Origin: Eutreptiella sp. 'Long Island Sound 2002'
Taxonomy: Eukaryota > Euglenozoa > Euglenophyceae > Eutreptiales > Eutreptiaceae
Direction of reading: 5' to 3'
Assembly: GCA_964036045.1 (NCBI GenBank)
Contig: OZ038382.1
Location: 127,596,556 to 127,660,555, forward strand
DNA: 64,000 bases
Numbering within the stretch: the first letter of the stretch is position 1; every line of letters begins with the position of its first letter. The translations under genes were made by a program, and so were the position numbers. The notes under the pieces are model-generated. The model had not been told where the DNA came from, ran no database searches, and was given only the letters and a program-made list of their open reading frames with translations. This document shows, piece after piece, positions 8,489 to 20,290 of this stretch.

Positions 8489-11400
8489 GGTAATGGATGA
8501 GACGCTGTATGTGTTCCCTTGCGGTGGGATCGGTGAGTTGTTCTGTGTGTGTCAACAGGAGGTTTTTGCCCCGTACCATTTGGGCCGCTGCTCTGCGGAC
8601 TGCTTCTGGCTGGAGGTGCGCTGCTGCCTCCATCAGGTTTTTCGTGTGTTTGGCGAGGTGTCGGTGTAGGGCCTGTGTCACCGCCCCTGTCATGGTGGCT
8701 TCCTTGACCAGAGGATCCCTGAAGAGGTGTTCGGTGGCCTGGTGTGCGTGGCTGTGGGTTGGCCAGCCTTCGTGTTGCCGTAGGGTTTCTGCCGGGGACC
8801 AGCCCACTAGTGTGTCCCTGCTCGTATGGAGGGGGCATATCTTGAAATGTTCCCAGTGCTCCGGGGTGGCGTGGTCGCACGGGCAGCGAGTGTGTTCTTC
8901 CAGGACGTGGATGTGCTTGCAGGCGAGCCATCTGCCAACCCTGGTGAGGAATGGTAGTTGCTCCCTGAGGAGCTGGATGCCCCGTTTCTGGAGGTGGGCT
9001 GGGACGTTTGCTGGGCGTAGTGCCGAGTGGTAGAGGGGGACGGTCAGTTTCTCCTGGAGCTCTTGGATGTGCGCTCTGCTGTCTGTGTCGCCAGGCAAGC
9101 GGGCGAGATGCTGGATGGGATTGGGGTAATGGTATCATCTGTCGTGTGAGGTATAGGGGGCGTCCTCCGGTACTCAGTCCGAGGTCCGATCTGGCTCCGG
9201 TTTGTGGGGTATGTGTTGGAGGTGTGTGTGGTTTTGGCCGAGGTCGGGGACATGGAGAACTGGCAAGTGCGTTGTGCGCTGGTGTACTGCCTGGTTGTCG
9301 ACCTTACCATTTCCGTATTGGTGCCTGTGGGATTCTTGTTTCACGGTGTGAAGTTGGAGGTAGGGGGGAATGCTGCGAAGGGCTTTCCAGAGTAGCGGTG
9401 CTTGGGTGCCGAGGCTCGTCGCGCTGGCTTTGTGCAGTGGTTGTCTTGCTATGCGGAGGAGTAGGTGTGTGTCGACAGTGGCGTCCACTACGACCCAGAC
9501 CCGGACAACGTGTGGGAGGTGGGCGGGTAGGTGGGTCGCAATTTCGGCGATGAGGTCGGCCATGGCCCCCAGTTCCCCGTGGGAGGAGGCCCTGTAGGTG
9601 GTGTGGCCTGTGTGGCGGTCAATGTGGTAGTGTCCCCCGGTGTGGGTTAGCTGCAGGGTGGCCCCCCCGGTGATGAGCGTGAGGGCGGATTCGCCTGAGG
9701 CGTCGGTGAAGAAGAGTAGGTCCGCCGGTCATGTTGTGGGAGGAGGCATGGGCTCATGGGTAGGTAGGCGTTTATGGCGAGGCACGTGGTCAGGTGGGGC
9801 ATCGAGGTTGTGGGCTGCAGGATGGGGGTGGCGTACACCCCTATTCCTTTGGAGATGATGTGTTTCGCTTGGCGGGACATGGCTATGAGTCCCTGTTCTG
9901 GCTGTCCTTGTGTGAGGTAGGAGTAGATGTAGTGGAGCATGTAGGCCCTGTCCGGTTTAAGGTCGCGGCATGTGAGGCTTTGTGTTTGGTGCTCCGGTGT
10001 GTGGCAGGACTGGTGGAGAGGATAGTAGGGGTGCTCGTGTTTGCCCGTTCTGCCTGGTTCGTACATGCTGTAACGGATGGCAACCCCTGCCGGTCGGGGC
10101 GGGGCCAGGTGGGCGTCGCGGTGAACAGCCATTGGGGTGTGTGGACGGGGTTCCACGCCACCGTGGGGTTCGCGTCGGTGTGGTGGAACCATGGGGCTAC
10201 CCATGTGTAGGCTTGTGTTGGTAGGTGGGTTGTGGGGGGGGTGTGGTGACGTGCTATGAGGTGCAATACAGGTCACGGCGTGGTGGGTGCTTCGGGGTCA
10301 CAGGCCCAACATGTGCTTGGCATGCTCTGGGAGTGGTTGGGGACCTTCGATAGGTCTCGGGCGGTTATGTGGTGCTTCAGTATGCGCCATTTCGCCCCGT
10401 GGTGGATGACGGTGGTCTGCGTGGGTTTGGCTTCGTTCGGGGCCAGTAGTAGAGTTAGCGGAAAGACTGGGCCCGCCAGAAGGGGGACGGGTTCGTGTTT
10501 CGAGCCGGTGGGTGCATAGGGCGGTGTTGCTGGGATGCGTCGGGGTTGCTGCTTTTTGAAGTCCCGGTAGGCTGCCTGCATGTCTTTGCTGCCTGGCAGA
10601 GTTTTTCCCGCTGCTCGTGCCGTCTGCGTGAGATACTGGTGAAAGAGGCGGTAATGAGGCCATTCAGGAAGTTGCAGGAAGGGGGTGTGGTGTGCCACGC
10701 TGTGGTGGGGGACCCGCATTTGGGGGAGGGTGACGTATACTACGGTGATGGAGGCCCCGACGAGGTCTATGGTGTTGATACTGCCTTTGGGGTGATGGTG
10801 GAGGTCCCCGCAGAGGACCGCCAGGGGTCCTTCCTCCGGGCATGTGTGGTTGTTGAGTATGGCATGCCGTGGAGAAGAGAGAAGAAGCTGCAGGTGGTTT
10901 GCACATGCGCATGTTCATGTTGGTGGGCATGCCTGTCTGGTGGAGTATCCAGCGTGGGCATGTGTTGCGGGCCCGTTGTGCGGCTTGGAGGCGGATGGTG
11001 GCGACTTCGCGGACTTCCGGCGAGCGGTTGCGGGTCATGCGGTGGAGGAGGAGGGTGTTGTGTCTGGTGTAGGCCGCCTTCACCCCGTCCCCTATGGCGT
11101 CTTCATGGTGGGGCCATGCCACCCGGATGGCGCGAGTGGGTATGGAGGTGGGGCAGCCCCTGTGTGCTGCCCATGCCTTGGTGACTGCGCGTGTGGCTGG
11201 CTGGAGGGCGGTCGTGGGGTGTGTCACGTGGAGTGCCTGAAAGCCTATGGAGGCTTTCAAGACACCGGTGAGGTAGTACGCAAGGCTCTGGTGGGATAGG
11301 GAGAGGGCCTTGGTGGTCGGGGACGCATATCTGGGGAGATGGGCCAGGTGTGATTGCAACTTGGGAGGGAGGGTAGTGTCCTCAGGGTTGGTGTCCTGGA

Positions 11401-13797
11401 TCACTCCCACGTGGGTGGTGGTTGTCACGAGTTGCATGGGGGGTCCCTGTGGCCCTAGGGTGGGGGGTGTGGCAGACCCCTTGATCATGGCCACCAACTT
11501 TGTGGGGTGGACGATAAGGTTGTTGCCGGAGAGGTAGGAGATGGTCACGTCCAGTAAGTTGTTGGCTTGTTGGCTGACCGTTGGTCCGGGGTCTGGGGGT
11601 GTGGGGTTCGTGTGGGGTGTGTGCGACTGTGAGGTTGGTGTAGTCCACGAAGCCCACCAGGGGGGAGAGGAGGGGGTAGGGTGCGGAGGACGAGTAATCC
11701 TGTTCGATTGTGAGGGCCAGGGGGAGTGTCACGAGGAGGTACAGGAAGGGGGCTTCCGCTTCTCCTTGCAGGACCCCGCTACCTGGCTGCAGGAAGGGGG
11801 TGAGGCCTGCTCAGGTGCGGACTGTGTACTTGCGGGTGCGGATGTAGCCGGAGGCGAAGTTGTAGAAGGGGCGGCCCATGCGTTTCCACACTGCGTCCAG
11901 AAGGAGCCAGGGGGTGTTGGGGAAGGCTCCCTTGACGTCGAGGGAGGCAATGATGAGGTCTACGGGGTCCATGTTCGCGATGGTGTCCTGGAGGAAGATG
12001 GCCTCGTGTGGGGACCTGTCCAGGATGGCCCCCCAGAGGCTGGCGGGTATGTGGGGGTCGAGGTGGGGGCGGATGCGGCGCAGGAGGATGGTCCAGACGA
12101 TTTTGACCTCCGTGACTGCACAGACTATGGGGCAGCAGTTGTCTGGGTTGGCCCAGTCCCCCTTTTTGTAGACGGGGCGGACAACGTTTGTCCAGTCTGG
12201 TGGCAGGGGGGCTTGCCCCGTGACAATGTCCCAGAGGCGGTGGGCGAGGATGCGGAGGAAGTGGGCGGGGCGGTGGTAGTATACCTCCGCAAGGAGGCCG
12301 TTGTAGCCTGGGGTTTCGTGTTGCCGGAGACTGTGGATGGACCTCCGGACTTTGTGGATGCTGAAGGAGCGCTTTTTCTAGTTGCCTCCTCTGGGCGTGG
12401 TTGAAGAGCTGAGGGAGGCGGTCGACTTTGGCCTGGGTGTCTGTGTCCAATGTGTCTTGGGTGGGCGTGTGTTGACGAAGGAAGCTCTCTCGGGTGGCTT
12501 AGAGCACAGTGGCTGGGTTGTTGGTGAGGGAGCTGTCCTCCTGCCTGACCGTGGTGATGGTGCGGTGGCCGGTGTTGGCCATGGCGTCGCTGAGGTGGCG
12601 GATGGCTTTGTAGGGGAGTTCATGTTGCGCATACGGTTCGTGCTCTTGGGCGATGCGCTGTTGCCTGTGGATGTGCCACTGTTGCAGGTCTGCCCTGATG
12701 TGGGCTACCTGCGTTCTGCAGTGGTGGATGTGGCGGCGGGTTTTGGGGGTGTCGGTGTGGAGGAGGGTCGCCAGTTGGTGCTTCGCATGCCAGAGGTCAT
12801 GGAGTATGTCCCCCCAGGCTGTGGGCGGTCGGTCGTCCTCAGTGTGGGGGTGCTGTTGGAAACCGCAGGCGACGGCGGCTGTGCGCATGGCTGTGAGTAG
12901 GTCGGTGGGGTCCCGTTGGATGCGCCGGACGCGGTCTATGGCCCTGTGATATTGGGACCAGGCCTGTTTGTCGTGCAGTGGGAACATCTTCAGGGGGGGT
13001 GGTAGGCCTCGGTCCGCATCCTCTGGGGGGTTGGGGGGAAGGTTGGGGATGGTGAGGCGGATATGCAGGGGGCTATGGCCTGTGCGTCCCAGCGGGAGGG
13101 GCCCATATCGAGCCTCCGCCCAGATGATGGTGCTGGGGTCGCCATAGCATACGTCGATGCGGGAGGGGGCGGCCTCTGTTTGGTGTTGGACGTGGGATGG
13201 TTGGCCTTCGAGGTTGGCCGTCAGTTCCACGAGCCCCATCATTCTGACGGTGTCGCGGACTGCTTGGTCCTGGGGTGTGGCCTGTCCTCCTCGGTCCGCC
13301 GGGGTGGGGGCGGCGTTCATGTCGGGGGCGAGAATGGCCATCTGGCGGTATGCTTCGGTCAGGGCTTGGGGCAAGGTTTCAGTGGCGTTGCGGAAGGGGA
13401 CTTGGGCGTTGATGACGTTGAGTTGCCATCCGTCCCCGATGACCTCGTAGGCGCTTAGTCTCCCTGGGATGCTGAGGTGGTGGACGAGGTGGAAGTGGAT
13501 GCCGGCTCGGGCATACAGGGGGGTCCCCTTGTGTCAGGAGCATTTGTACGCTTTCTGGGCCCGGGTATGTATGGGGGTGGTTTCTGGAGGGTCGTCGCGT
13601 CGTAGGCCTTGTTCCTGGAAGGTGAGGAGGTTGGGAACCCAATCGGCCCCCTGTGCCATCGGGAGCTCCTGGAGGGCGGTTGTGGCGTCCTTGGAGTATG
13701 TGATGGCCAGATGGTTGAGGTCGAGGGGGTTGACGGTGGCCTCGGTCGGGGCGGGCCGAGGCTGCGAAAGCTTTCGCCCTCGGCCCTTGCCCCGTCA
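8460..13797 (-). pseudogene. LINE-A ORF2 remnant (endonuclease-RT-RNase H)
   Basis: A broken copy of LINE-B ORF2. Endonuclease part 13,374-12,499: SRIDVCYGD and GHSPLHIRL are kept, but five residues before the GDMN-type motif (TVIIG in LINE-B) are deleted in frame. RT pieces lie at 11,779-12,450 and 11,382-11,732; the catalytic FADD box has become FVDY (LVGFVDYTNLT at about 11,630), so it cannot be active. RNase H pieces lie at 9,647-10,276 and 9,174-9,563 (VVDATVDTHLLL, GNGKVDNQA). The C-terminal zinc knuckle CPCDHATPEHWEHFKIC is kept in 8,460-9,098. ORF2 ends at a stop at 8,460-8,462. At least six frame changes separate these pieces. Confidence 0.88.
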
Positions 13798-15968
13798 GGG
13801 AGGGGGGTGAGGCTCGGGGACTTTTTGCCTGGTGGTGGGCGCCTGAATAGGCGCGCCAGGGGGAGCCCCTGGCTCCACCCAGGGGGGGGCTCTCCGGTGT
13901 ACTTGGTGCCTCTGTGGGCCTGGTTCTCGGCAGTGAGGTGCCGGATGGGGTGGGCGCTGTTGAGCTCCAAGGTGTGGCCTTCTGGCTTGTCCGGGGCGCT
14001 GTTGCCTTGGTCTAGCTCCCTTTGGCAGTGCCAGACCACCCGGATTTGTACCCCATCGTTAGGGCCCAGGTCGCGGAGGCGGTACTGGATTGTGCCCTCA
14101 CACCAGATCCAGTCGCCCGTGTGGTCGTTGCGGAAGGGCTGCTGGACCTTCGCGCCCTTTTTGAATTCTGGGTACGCTTGGGGTGGGGGCGGTGCTCGTG
14201 GCGGGAGGGAGAATGATGAGGACGCTTCCTCCGGGTGGGGTGGTGGTGGTGGTGGGAGGGATGATGATGAGGATGCTTGGTCCGGGTTTGTCGGGAGGGT
14301 CGGGGGAGGTGCGGGGGGTCACGAGGTTGTTGCCCTGCCGTCTTTTCTGGCTTGGTTAAGGGCGGGTGCGCCTCCTTTCCATCTCGGTTGCTTGGGTGAG
14401 ATTGGAGGTGGTGAGGCTGGGGCGGCGTGGGGTTGGAAGAAGGGGTGCGTAGCCTGCTGGCCCGGATCCCTTAGTGGGGGTTCTGTCGGCGTTTGCATGG
14501 TCGCTTTCGCGTAGCTGCGCATGGGGTCGGCGAGCTTGCGTACGGTCTCCGGGGGGTCGGTTGGCCATGGTAGTGCGGCCGGGCTGTTGTGGAAAGGGTC
14601 GTGGAGGTGGTAGGTCCTCATGGCCTTGGTCTGCTTGACCCAGGCCTCCGTGGGTTCCGGTGTGTCTGGGCCGCTGGCGGATCTTTTAGCCCAGTAGAGT
14701 GCTGTGTGGAGGGCTTCCCATGGGGCGCCTTTGCGGCCTGTGAGGGTGGTGGTCTGGAGGAGTCGCTGCTGGCCTCATGGGAGGTCTTCTGGGTCTATTT
14801 CTGGGGTGTAGGCCTGGGCCGCCATGGGGACTCCTTGTGCCCGGTGGAGGACCCACCAATGGAGTCCGCTTTGAGGATGTGGACGGCGGGTTGTTGGGGG
14901 GGCATGTCCAGGGTGTCCCACAACGCGATGGCTAGTTCTATCCTGGAGGGCTGAAGGTGTGGGGTGGCCTTGCGGCTTAGAAGTTGATCGATGTGGAAGG
15001 GGGTGACGGGATCGTTGGGGCCTTGCGGTGGTGGAGGCAGCGCTGGGATGGCTGTGGGGTCCCAGTGGTGTTCGTGGGCGGCGAGGGTGTACAGGGCGGC
15101 GTTGATGATGTGGTTGGCTTGCCCCTCCAGGGCGATGTGGCGCTCCGTGCCAAAGTCCTTTGGTAGGTGGGCCGTGGGGTCGACGGTGATGTGTGCCAGA
15201 GCGTGTTGGTGGGCCTTTTTTCCCCCGTCTGGCGCCTGCATCCGTTTGTCCACCGGGATGTGTTGGTGCTGGTGTTTTGGTGGGGGTGGCCCAAGGGCGA
15301 GGGACTCTACCCCGTGCAGGGGGATGGCTTGTTCCCTGGACCTGTTGGGCAGGATGTATGTGCCCGGGTCCCCTGGTACGGTGCCCAGGTACATGTTGCC
15401 CGTGATGGTGGGGGCGGGGAGCGGTTGGCGCAGGGGCGAGGTGCATGGGGTGGAGCAGGGCGGGTCATGGTGCTCACAGCGGGGGTGGTTGATGCCGTAT
15501 TGGGTGATTTGTACAGCGGAGGGTCCGACGGCGCGCTGGAGTTTGTGGGCTTGGATGCTGTTGAGGCGCGGCACCGCCCGTGTGTGGGAGCGCCCTTCGC
15601 TGATCCACACGGCGTCTGCCCGTGATGCCGCCGGGTTCAGGCAGTCCGTGATGATGCCTGTGATCGTGCCGTTGTGGGTTGTATCGGACACTCTCGCGGG
15701 GGAGGCGCTGATGCAGGGGATGGTGTGGTCGTCGTGGAGGGTGCGGGCCTTGCGCCTTGCGTTGTGTCGGTGCTGGGCCTCCTGGGTGGGGGTTTGTACG
15801 CCTGTGTGTTTGGGCTTCTTGTTGGGGCGGTCTCCCGTGTGGAAGGGGGTGGGTCAGGAGGGGCCGTGATGGAGGCCGGGGTGTGGGAGGTCCCCCCGTG
15901 TTGTCCACGTGTACAGGGTGGTCAAGCGGTCCCCTCCGCCTGGATGGTGTATCGCTCGTCGTGTCGCC
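13795..15968 (-). pseudogene. LINE-A ORF1 remnant, 5'-truncated
   Basis: Homologous to codons from about 573 to the end of LINE-B ORF1. Main open pieces: 14,795-15,691 (TITGIITDCLNPAASRADAV, HPRCEHHDPPCSTPC, ITGNMYLG), 14,319-14,621 (LPWPTDPPETVRKLAD) and 13,455-14,039. The TGA that ends ORF1 in LINE-B is also present here (13,797-13,795), followed by the same CGG-GGC-AAG-GGC and by ORF2-frame text, though this copy has lost one base just upstream and shifted frame. The 5' break at 15,968 passes abruptly into pentamer-periodic DNA. No function can be assigned to this protein. Confidence 0.8.
13855..13873. repeat. Short perfect hairpin in LINE-A near the ORF1/ORF2 joint
   Basis: GCCAGGGG, a GAG loop, then CCCCTGGC: 8-bp perfect arms. 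The corresponding LINE-B sequence (about 55,785-55,800) does not form it, so it is specific to this decayed copy. Confidence 0.5.
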
Positions 15969-16195
15969 ACTGTGCAACGCACCACGACAAGGCACCCCAA
16001 GACACAACACACCACACCACGACGCGATGCGACGCGGCACAGCGCGGCACACCACAGCATGATACGGCGCAACACGGCACGAACCAGCCGGGCGCACCGC
16101 AACACAGCACGGACCAGCACGACGCAGCACAGCGAAACACGCCACAACGCAGCACGGCGCACCACAGCACACCACAACACCAGAGCAAGGGACAC
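15969..16195. repeat. Degenerate pentamer-periodic DNA (CRCRN)
   Basis: Immediately beyond the truncated LINE-A end, the plus strand can be read almost without slippage as pentamers of the form CACRR, CGCRR or CACNN for about 225 bp (for example CACAG CGCGG CACAC CACAG). No exact long unit is kept. No gene. The complementary type of sequence (TGTGC, GTGCT) forms a larger block at 40,040-40,830. Confidence 0.7.
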
Positions 16196-17169
16196 TAACC
16201 AAGGGTCTAGCCTAGCCAAGCCGCCACACACCGCGGAAGGCGCCGCACCAGCCCGCCACACACCGGCCAGGGGCCAGCGCACGCCCGGCAACGACGGTGG
16301 CAGTCCCCCCACACAAACCGCCGCCAGAATGTTAATACCGGCACCACGGAGGCGGAGGGACACGAAAAACCCCAGCCCCCCTAACCCAGGGCCTCACGAA
16401 GCCGCCTGGCGCAGCCGCCCATCCGGCAGAGCCAGAACCTAACGCGGCAGGAGGGGCCGCCGAGGCAAGCGTGTGCATAACGCACCTAACCCATGGGGCC
16501 GGGGCAAGGCGTAGCACAACGCAAGCACCAACAGCAACCCGGTTGACCACACCAAATGCCGGCCAGTGCGTGCACCAGCCCAAGGAAGGCAGAGGGAGGT
16601 TCAGGCAGCCCCCCCCCCCAAGAAAGAAAACCAGGGGGAAGGGGCACGAGAAAGGCCCAGAGCCACGAAGCCGCCCACCCACACCACAAGAGGCCCTCCA
16701 GCCAGACGGCACTGAAGGCGGGACCCGCCGAAGGGACACCGGAGGACCACCCAGCCAAAACCAGCGACACCAAACCGAGAGCAGCGGCCCACCTGAAGAG
16801 GGGACACCCCGAACATGTTAACACACACCACGCTAGGGCGGAGACCGAAAAAAAAAAACACACAAAGGCGCAGCCCAAACAGGAGGGGAAGGGGGGAGGG
16901 AGACCACGAGACCCAAGGCCGGGACAGCGACCGACTGACACCAAAAAGCCACGAGACGACACGCCACAACGCCCCCCCCCCAAAAAAAAAACCAAAGAGA
17001 GGGGGGGGGCAAACCCCGCCCACGGTAACACCCCCACAACCCCCATGCCACAGGCGGCCCCCCAGAAGGTGACGGTAAACGGACGCGGCACACACAAGAG
17101 GCCACGCGCCCCAGCAGCCAAGCCAGGAAGCCAGGAAAACCGAGGAGCAACCGAAGCTCAAACTCACAC
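16196..17169. other. AC-rich low-complexity DNA without a gene
   Basis: About 970 bp of CA/CCA/ACA-rich sequence with poly-C and poly-A tracts (about 16,608, 16,848 and 16,970-16,990). Open frames on both strands are compositional: they are Pro/Thr/His-rich on plus and Gly/Cys/Val-rich on minus, with no motif. Three loosely similar blocks, each a C or A tract followed by an AGGGGAAGGGG-type string, lie near 16,610, 16,850 and 16,980. Confidence 0.6.
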
Positions 17170-17790
17170 ACACACACAACACGCCGCCAGGAATGGCAGG
17201 GTGCAAGCGGGGCACACGCACGAGCGGACACATCCCCCAACACCCCAACCAAGAGTGGCAGGGCACAGCCGAAGCCCGAGCCCAACACACACGCCCACAC
17301 CGCAAAACTCAGCCAGGAATGGCAGGGTTCAGTACAAGCGGGGCGCGCACACAAACACACACACGCCCCAACACGCCAGCCAGGAGTGGCGGGGCGCGGC
17401 TGCAACCCAGGCCCAAGCACACACCCCCGCACAGCACCCCCAGCCGGGAGGTGCAGGGGACCGGGCGGGACGAGCACACATACACACAAACGCCCCAACA
17501 CCTCACCTAGGAGTGGCGGGGCGCAGCTGAAACCCGAGCCCAAGCACACATGCCCACACTGCACGCCCGAGCCGGGAACGGCGGGGTACAGGCGCAGCGC
17601 GCACACAACCACGCACGCCCCAAAACCCCAACCAAGAATCGTGGGGTGCGGGCCGAAACCCAAGCGCAACCCCAAACACCGCAAACCCCAGCCGGGAGAG
17701 GAGGGGCGAAACCACAACCCGTACCCAAACACACCCACCCAAGACCCCAGCCAGGCCTGGCGGGGTTACGGAAACCCGAGCCAACACACA
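17170..17790. repeat. ~62-bp minisatellite with GCCA...TGGC core, about 10 units
   Basis: Ten units spaced 59-68 bp apart, each centred on a variant of CCAGGAGTGGCGGGG (near 17,190, 17,249, 17,312, 17,380, 17,443, 17,507, 17,570, 17,631, 17,690 and 17,751), with CACACAC-rich DNA between cores. The core has inverted arms GCCA and TGGC. The same core appears at far higher copy number at 44,700-46,740. The period is not a multiple of three and no protein is implied. Confidence 0.8.
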
Positions 17791-18205
17791 ACCCGGACCC
17801 AAACACAAACACCACATAACAATGGGAAACCCAGTGTCCATAGCCCAGGCACTGAGGCAGCCCATGCCATGCAGGTGACCCGGCGAAACAAGATCGGGAG
17901 CCCAGGGGTAAGCCTGCATCCTAAGGCCTGCGCTGCTTTGGGACTTGAGGCGGAGCGTGCGACACCCAAGCGCCTCAGAACCCCCGTACCAAGAACAATC
18001 ATGCATGCCTTGGGAACAGGATTCGCCAGGAAGTCCGGTGAACCTCTAGGGTTCCGCCCAAAAGAGGGGGCGTGCGCAAGCACAGGGGCACACGCTCCCG
18101 GCGAGACAGGCATGTCACGCTGGCAGCGATCAGCCCTCCCGGTATTGCCCTGTGCCGTTTTGTTAGGGGCCAGCAGTCATGTTTAGCGGGATGTAAGCCG
18201 CCCCC
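17791..18205. other. Intergenic, no gene recognised
   Basis: About 415 bp of ordinary-complexity DNA between the 62-bp array and Ty3 fragment A. Overlapping short frames exist on both strands without recognisable motifs. I could not identify an LTR or any boundary sequence for the Ty3 fragment here. Confidence 0.5.
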
Positions 18206-19300
18206 CCTCCTCATGCGCGGAACCTCTTTCTGTTCGTCACAGGGACAACGCCAGGGGGAACCATGGGGCGCCTCTCCACGACCGAGTACACCTACCTACC
18301 CTACCTATGAGCAGGAACTGCTCGCGGGTATGCTGGTGCTACCCTCTAAGTCCCGACGGTTGGGGAGCATCCCTATGGTGTGGCTGTGTGACCAAGAACG
18401 GGTCCGCACCTTCCAGAAGGGACCCGCGCCTGAGAAGGCTAAGCTCAGACGCTGGTGGACCTACCTGAGCCAGCTACGGCTCTCAGTGCACCATATCCAG
18501 GGCGTCAAGAACGAGTGTGCGGACTACATCACCCGCAACAACTTCGACGATATGATTGATGCCAGGTCTGAGGAGCTAGCCAACGAGGCTTTCAGCCGTA
18601 TGGATGTACGTCATGACCTGAACGTGACCGTGATAAGATTCTGGATGGGCTCCAACAAGTGGAGTACCCGAAGGAGTTTTGGGATGTCTACAAACGCCTG
18701 AAGAAGCGTCTGGAACCTGTCCAGGTCAACCAGGAACAGCGACAGTATTCCGGCACTCCTCAAGTGGACCCATGAGTCTAGTGGTTATGTTGGGGCTGAC
18801 CGTACCTTGAAGCTGTTCAGGAAGTGGTTCCACTTTACGTGGAGTGATGATTAACGGCGGCAATCGCTCCAGCCTATCGTGGACAAGTGCCCGTGCAGGT
18901 CCTGTAAACCTGGAAATATCAGGGACAGAGGTCTGTACTCGACCCTTCCCATCCCACACTGTTCCAGCAGTGTGCTGTATGTGGACTACAAGGAGATGCC
19001 AAGGTTTGGGGGCTATGACTTTGCCCTCGTGGTAACCTGTGGGTTGACCAGGTTTACCCGAGTGTTACCATGCACCAAACACATCACCGCGGGGGACACC
19101 ATCAAGATACGCCTCCAGGAGTGATTCTGTGTCGATGGGGCACCCAAAGACATAAATTCTGACAAGCACGTCAGAGCACGCTCAGACACTGGCTGGTACA
19201 AGAGACTCCTGAGGTCCGTCAATACCCAAGTGTCTACGGGGGTTCCCTACACGCATACGAGTATCCCCCTATGTGAGCGACAGATCCGAGTTCTCAAGGA
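18206..19300 (+). pseudogene. Ty3/gypsy-type pol fragment A (RNase H-integrase)
   Basis: In order: the RNase H C-terminal half (GRLSTTEYTY, YEQELLAGMLVL, VWLCDQERVRTFQKGP, LRRWWTYLSQ, HHIQGVKNECADYITRNNF), the integrase zinc domain (HESSGYVGADRTLKLFRKW, then CPCRSC) and the integrase core (LYVDYKEMPRFGGYDFALVV with the first Asp, a D near 19,160, and an E near 19,275). It is broken by a 4-bp duplication of CTAC at about 18,290, an in-frame TAA at 18,852-18,854, a ~65-bp deletion near 18,738 relative to copy B, and other shifts. It starts abruptly inside RNase H and ends at about 19,300, where (GTAG)n-like DNA follows. No LTRs are seen. Confidence 0.85.
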
Positions 19301-19772
19301 GGTAGGTAGGTAGGTATCTTCGGGAGCTCCGGATGCCTCCTTTGACAATGCAGGAAGAAGGTCTTACAAAGGGGACGTCCTGTCCCTCCCACTGAAGCGG
19401 TACCCAGAACCCATGGCCCATGGCCCGGAGGCCTGTGAGCCGTCACACCCGTGCGGAAGCCGTTGACACCGGCTGTCAGCGGGATATCCTTTTTCTCTAA
19501 TCCGCGGGATCTGGAATCCGATCCCTAACCATTGAATCAATGTAGATTTACCATAACTTTATTGTCTCAGGCGATTTTCGGTCGGAAATAGGTGAAATAC
19601 CCGATTTCTACCGCGAATTCTGATTGTCGGAAAGACGCCGCAGTCGCGCCGCCTGTCGTCGCCTGTTCCGTGGAGTGCATTAGATTATTCTGTAATACGA
19701 TTTCTCTTGAAGTTAAGACTGAAACAGTCTTCAAGTGATCCGCAATTTTTTCCTTGATGTAACGGATCGCGT

Positions 19773-19798
19773 CCCAGATTTTTCCCAGAAAATCTGGG
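19773..19798. repeat. Perfect 10-bp hairpin
   Basis: CCCAGATTTT, loop TCCCAG, then AAAATCTGGG. It lies in the AT-richer gene-free stretch. It is not followed by a T-run that would suggest a Pol III or intrinsic terminator. Confidence 0.7.
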
Positions 19799-19997
19799 CA
19801 GCTGAAGGCGCTTCGAACCCCCAAGTGATATAACAAGGGTTACGAGCGTTCAAGCGCCCAAGGACGAACTAATGTGCCTCATAGGCACTGTGTATGAGGT
19901 TTTGCCCCCCATAGGCATAGGATGAGGCCCAACAATCCCAACTCAATAGGCCCAAAGGGTTAGTTATTTTGAGTGCTCTCCAAGAAGTGCACTTTTT

Positions 19998-20022
19998 CAC
20001 GTACTTGGCGTCCAAGTACGTG
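19998..20022. repeat. Perfect 11-bp hairpin with 3-nt loop
   Basis: CACGTACTTGG, loop CGT, then CCAAGTACGTG. A tight and perfect stem in the same AT-richer segment. On DNA it is a near-continuous palindrome that includes two CACGT half-sites. Confidence 0.75.
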
Positions 20023-20290
20023 TAGAAGTATGTTGAGTTGGCGTTTGCCCCACCCTTGCTTGCCTCTACATCCGGGACATATCACTTGTCTTCCCCGGAT
20101 AGTGCATATATGATCTCCATATATATATAGGCAACATATTTTGCGTGCATGCAAAAATCGGCTTTCCGAAAGGAGGTCAATTTTCGACCAAAGCACTTGC
20201 ATGCGTGTTAAGGGACCAAAGTTACATTAGAATATAGGCATACTTTGGTTCTAGGCCACTAGGTTGGGTGTAGAAGGTATGAGTAGGGTT

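Larger units (their letters stand above)
5195..15968 (-). mobile_element. LINE-A: decayed minus-strand copy, 5'-truncated
   Basis: This block, read on the minus strand, parallels 53,652-64,000 of LINE-B in order and in most protein text (by eye roughly 85-90% identical residues where frames agree). It is 5'-truncated: homology to ORF1 begins at 15,968, matching LINE-B position 53,652, about 573 codons after the ORF1 ATG. Toward its 3' end it is broken by the DIRS-like element and continues at 881-1. Coding frames change at many points and the RT active site is mutated, so it is a dead copy. Truncation at the 5' end is normal for LINEs copied by target-primed reverse transcription. Because it diverged from LINE-B, it shows which features the family conserves. 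Confidence 0.88.
19301..20290. other. AT-richer DNA without a gene, with perfect hairpins
   Basis: About 1 kb that is distinctly AT-richer than its surroundings. ORFs are under 90 codons and have no motif. It holds two perfect hairpins (entered separately), a (TA)n run near 20,120 and paired GCATGC-type strings near 20,140-20,200. It could be a non-coding RNA or regulatory segment, but no promoter or RNA family is recognisable. Confidence 0.5.

Noticed and set aside
19440-19560. tRNA-like or SINE-like fragment (text near GGTTAGGGATCGGATTCC on the minus strand)
   Set aside because: A convincing A box, B box and cloverleaf could not be assembled; only one short stem forms.
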